This document shows positions 63,060 to 64,000 of a stretch of DNA of 64,000 nt, in pieces. Location of the stretch: contig NZ_LT607409.1 of the NCBI RefSeq assembly GCF_900091505.1, positions 3,100,001 through 3,164,000 of the forward strand. The letters are read 5' to 3'. Each line of letters starts with the position of its first letter. Positions within the stretch are counted from its first letter, which is position 1. The translations under genes and the position numbers were made by a program. The stretch comes from Micromonospora chokoriensis (lineage in GTDB: Bacteria; Actinomycetota; Actinomycetes; Mycobacteriales; Micromonosporaceae). The notes under the pieces are model-generated. The model worked only from the letters and a program-made list of their open reading frames with translations, searched no databases and had not been told where the DNA came from.

Positions 63060-63329
63060 TCAGCCGACCGGCTGACGCTCGCGCTCTGTCCGACGGGCGG
63101 CGGCGCGGGCGGCGGTCAGTTCGGCCACCAGGCGGTTCAGTTCGGCGCGTTGGTCGGCGCGGGCCCGGTCGGCGCAGACGGCCTCCCAGGCGTTGCCGCG
63201 TGCGGTCCGCATCCGTCCTTCGCCGACCACCGCGCGTTCGACGGTGTGCACCACGCCGACGGCGAGCGACGCCACTGTCCGTGAGATGGTGGTCAACCCG
63301 CTGGTCGGCTGCGGCTGGGACATGCTCAT
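63060..63329 (-). CDS. Small charged conserved-looking protein
   Basis: An 89-residue protein from ATG 63329 (GAGGTG upstream). The first half, TSGLTTISRTVASLAVGVVHTVERAVVGEG, is amphipathic and the second half is Arg/Glu/Ala-rich (ADRARADQRAELNRLVAELTAARAAARRTERER), probably one long helix. It lies in reverse between the Trp membrane gene and trpC. Not recognised; the reading frame is moderately supported by start site and length only. Confidence 0.55.
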   Translation of the reverse strand: MSMSQPQPTSGLTTISRTVASLAVGVVHTVERAVVGEGRMRTARGNAWEAVCADRARADQRAELNRLVAELTAARAAARRTERERQPVG

Positions 63330-63717
63330 GGTCACCTCGCACGAGGAGTTGCGGCGGTCGGGGGCAGGCGCGCCATTGAGTCTGCCCGAGGACGATGCTC
63401 GTCGGCCGAGGTTTCGCCGCTGTGACCGCCCGGTCAACTGTCGCGCCTGGGCCGTGACCAGGGCCGTCCGTCCGACCTTGAGCTTGCTCACAACATCGAC
63501 CGACGTTGTTGTCGTCGCGCGCCGACCGGCGACTGGTGGCATGATCGATGGATCGGCCCGGTCCGACCGTGGTCGTCGGGCCTCGCACCGCGTGACGGCG
63601 GTCGATACCGGAGGTGGCGCTGCGTGACACACCGTTCACGGCAAGTCGGCCATTATGCCGCAGCCCTTTTCGTGAGCAGCGCCATACCCCCGGCATTCGG
63701 CGTCGGTCGGCTGCCCC
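63330..63717. other. Intergenic region upstream of trpC
   Basis: About 390 bases with no well-supported gene. It has an inverted repeat, CAACATCG (63491-63498) with CGACGTTG (63501-63508), 7 of 8 matching, which could be an operator. A frame with several tryptophan codons near 63534-63540 has no start codon, so I do not call a Trp leader peptide. Confidence 0.5.
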
Positions 63718-63723
63718 TAGCAT
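63718..63723 (+). promoter_or_regulatory. trpC -10 box
   Basis: TAGCAT ends 6 bases before an in-frame ATG at 63730, the spacing of a leaderless transcript. A GTG at 63757 with GAGGGGAG upstream is the alternative start from the same frame. Confidence 0.45.
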
Positions 63724-63756
63724 CGGCCCATGACGCCCGGAGAGGGGAGTCCGTTG

Positions 63757-64000
63757 GTGACTGCTGAGCATGCGCACGCGGAGGGGGACGACGCCGGTCA
63801 GGCAGCGTCCGTAAGCGTGCTCGACGAGATTCTGGCTGGCGTACGTGAGGACGTCGCCCGACGCCAGGAGCAGGTTCCGCTGGAGCGGATCCGTGAACTG
63901 GCAGCGGCGGCGCCGCCGCCGCTGGACGCGTACGCGGCACTGCGCAAGCCCGGCGTCGCCGTGATCGCCGAGGTGAAGCGTTCGTCGCCGTCCAAGGGCC
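63757..64000 (+). CDS. trpC: Indole-3-glycerol phosphate synthase (5' part, cut by window edge)
   Basis: Converts CdRP to indole-3-glycerol phosphate. About 81 codons are visible: [30 protein letters not shown] and [15 protein letters not shown], the conserved N-terminal segment with the first catalytic Lys in [11 protein letters not shown] 63757 has GAGGGGAG at good spacing; ATG 63730 upstream is in frame and sits 6 bases after a -10-like box. The 3' end is outside the window. Confidence 0.93.
   Translation, partial: MTAEHAHAEGDDAGQAASVSVLDEILAGVREDVARRQEQVPLERIRELAAAAPPPLDAYAALRKPGVAVIAEVKRSSPSKG

Noticed and set aside
63531..63580. Frame with four tryptophan codons upstream of trpC, a possible Trp leader peptide
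   Set aside because: No start codon or ribosome site in frame and no terminator before trpC.
63624..63770. Short frame with GTG start and GGAGG upstream, overlapping the trpC start
   Set aside because: No recognised product, amino acid bias is random, and it would run through the trpC promoter.
1..64000. Search for tRNA, rRNA, CRISPR arrays, transposases and phage genes
   Set aside because: No cloverleaf, rRNA segment, regular spacer array or transposase domain was seen. Only short palindromic and tandem repeats were found.

Overview
The window is high-GC actinobacterial chromosome. Gene order, gene content, abundant GTG/TTG starts and leaderless-type promoters point to Micromonosporaceae, most likely Micromonospora or a close relative; this is inferred from content, not from a database comparison. 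I saw no rRNA, tRNA, CRISPR array, insertion sequence or prophage. Most of the sequence is core chromosome.

Layout. (1) 0-7 kb: a truncated moxR gene; leuS behind a probable leucine leader-peptide attenuator; then the murT-gatD lipid II amidation pair with a DedA-like membrane gene. (2) 7-25.5 kb: the division and cell wall (dcw) cluster: mraZ, rsmH, ftsL, ftsI, murE, murF, mraY, ftsW, murG, murC, ftsQ, ftsZ, yggS, sepF, yggT, divIVA. murD is missing from its usual place between mraY and ftsW, where two hairpins sit instead. (3) 25.5-35 kb: small envelope and housekeeping genes, including a DUF167 gene, a cation/proton antiporter, a DksA/TraR protein, lspA and rluD, and a MinD/ParA-like ATPase with 24 hexapeptide repeats. 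(4) 35-43.6 kb: the histidine operon hisD-hisC-hisB-hisH-priA(hisA)-hisF, interrupted by ridA and an organic-peroxide module (ohrR-ohr-oxidoreductase). (5) 43.6-59.4 kb: an accessory block with an XRE regulator and two small genes, GNAT, yczR/yczE, fadD, an orphan terpene synthase, a heterodimeric ABC exporter, an iron-box DUF2470 gene and an ABC-2/TetR drug-export operon. (6) 59.5-64 kb: a nucleotidyltransferase-HisI fusion reading frame, trpE, a Trp-associated membrane gene and the start of trpC.

How the genes work together. mraZ to ftsZ encode lipid II synthesis and divisome assembly; murT/gatD amidate lipid II, and divIVA/sepF place growth and division. The his and trp genes meet at hisI-trpE and at PriA, which in actinobacteria commonly serves both the HisA and TrpF steps. 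Within the his/trp region a family of short same-orientation repeats caps the 3' ends of genes, usually beginning on the upstream stop codon. The points most worth a second look are the leuS attenuator with rare CTT codons, the missing murD, the NTase-HisI fusion, the two repeat families, the hexapeptide-repeat ATPase, and the iron box on the DUF2470 gene.
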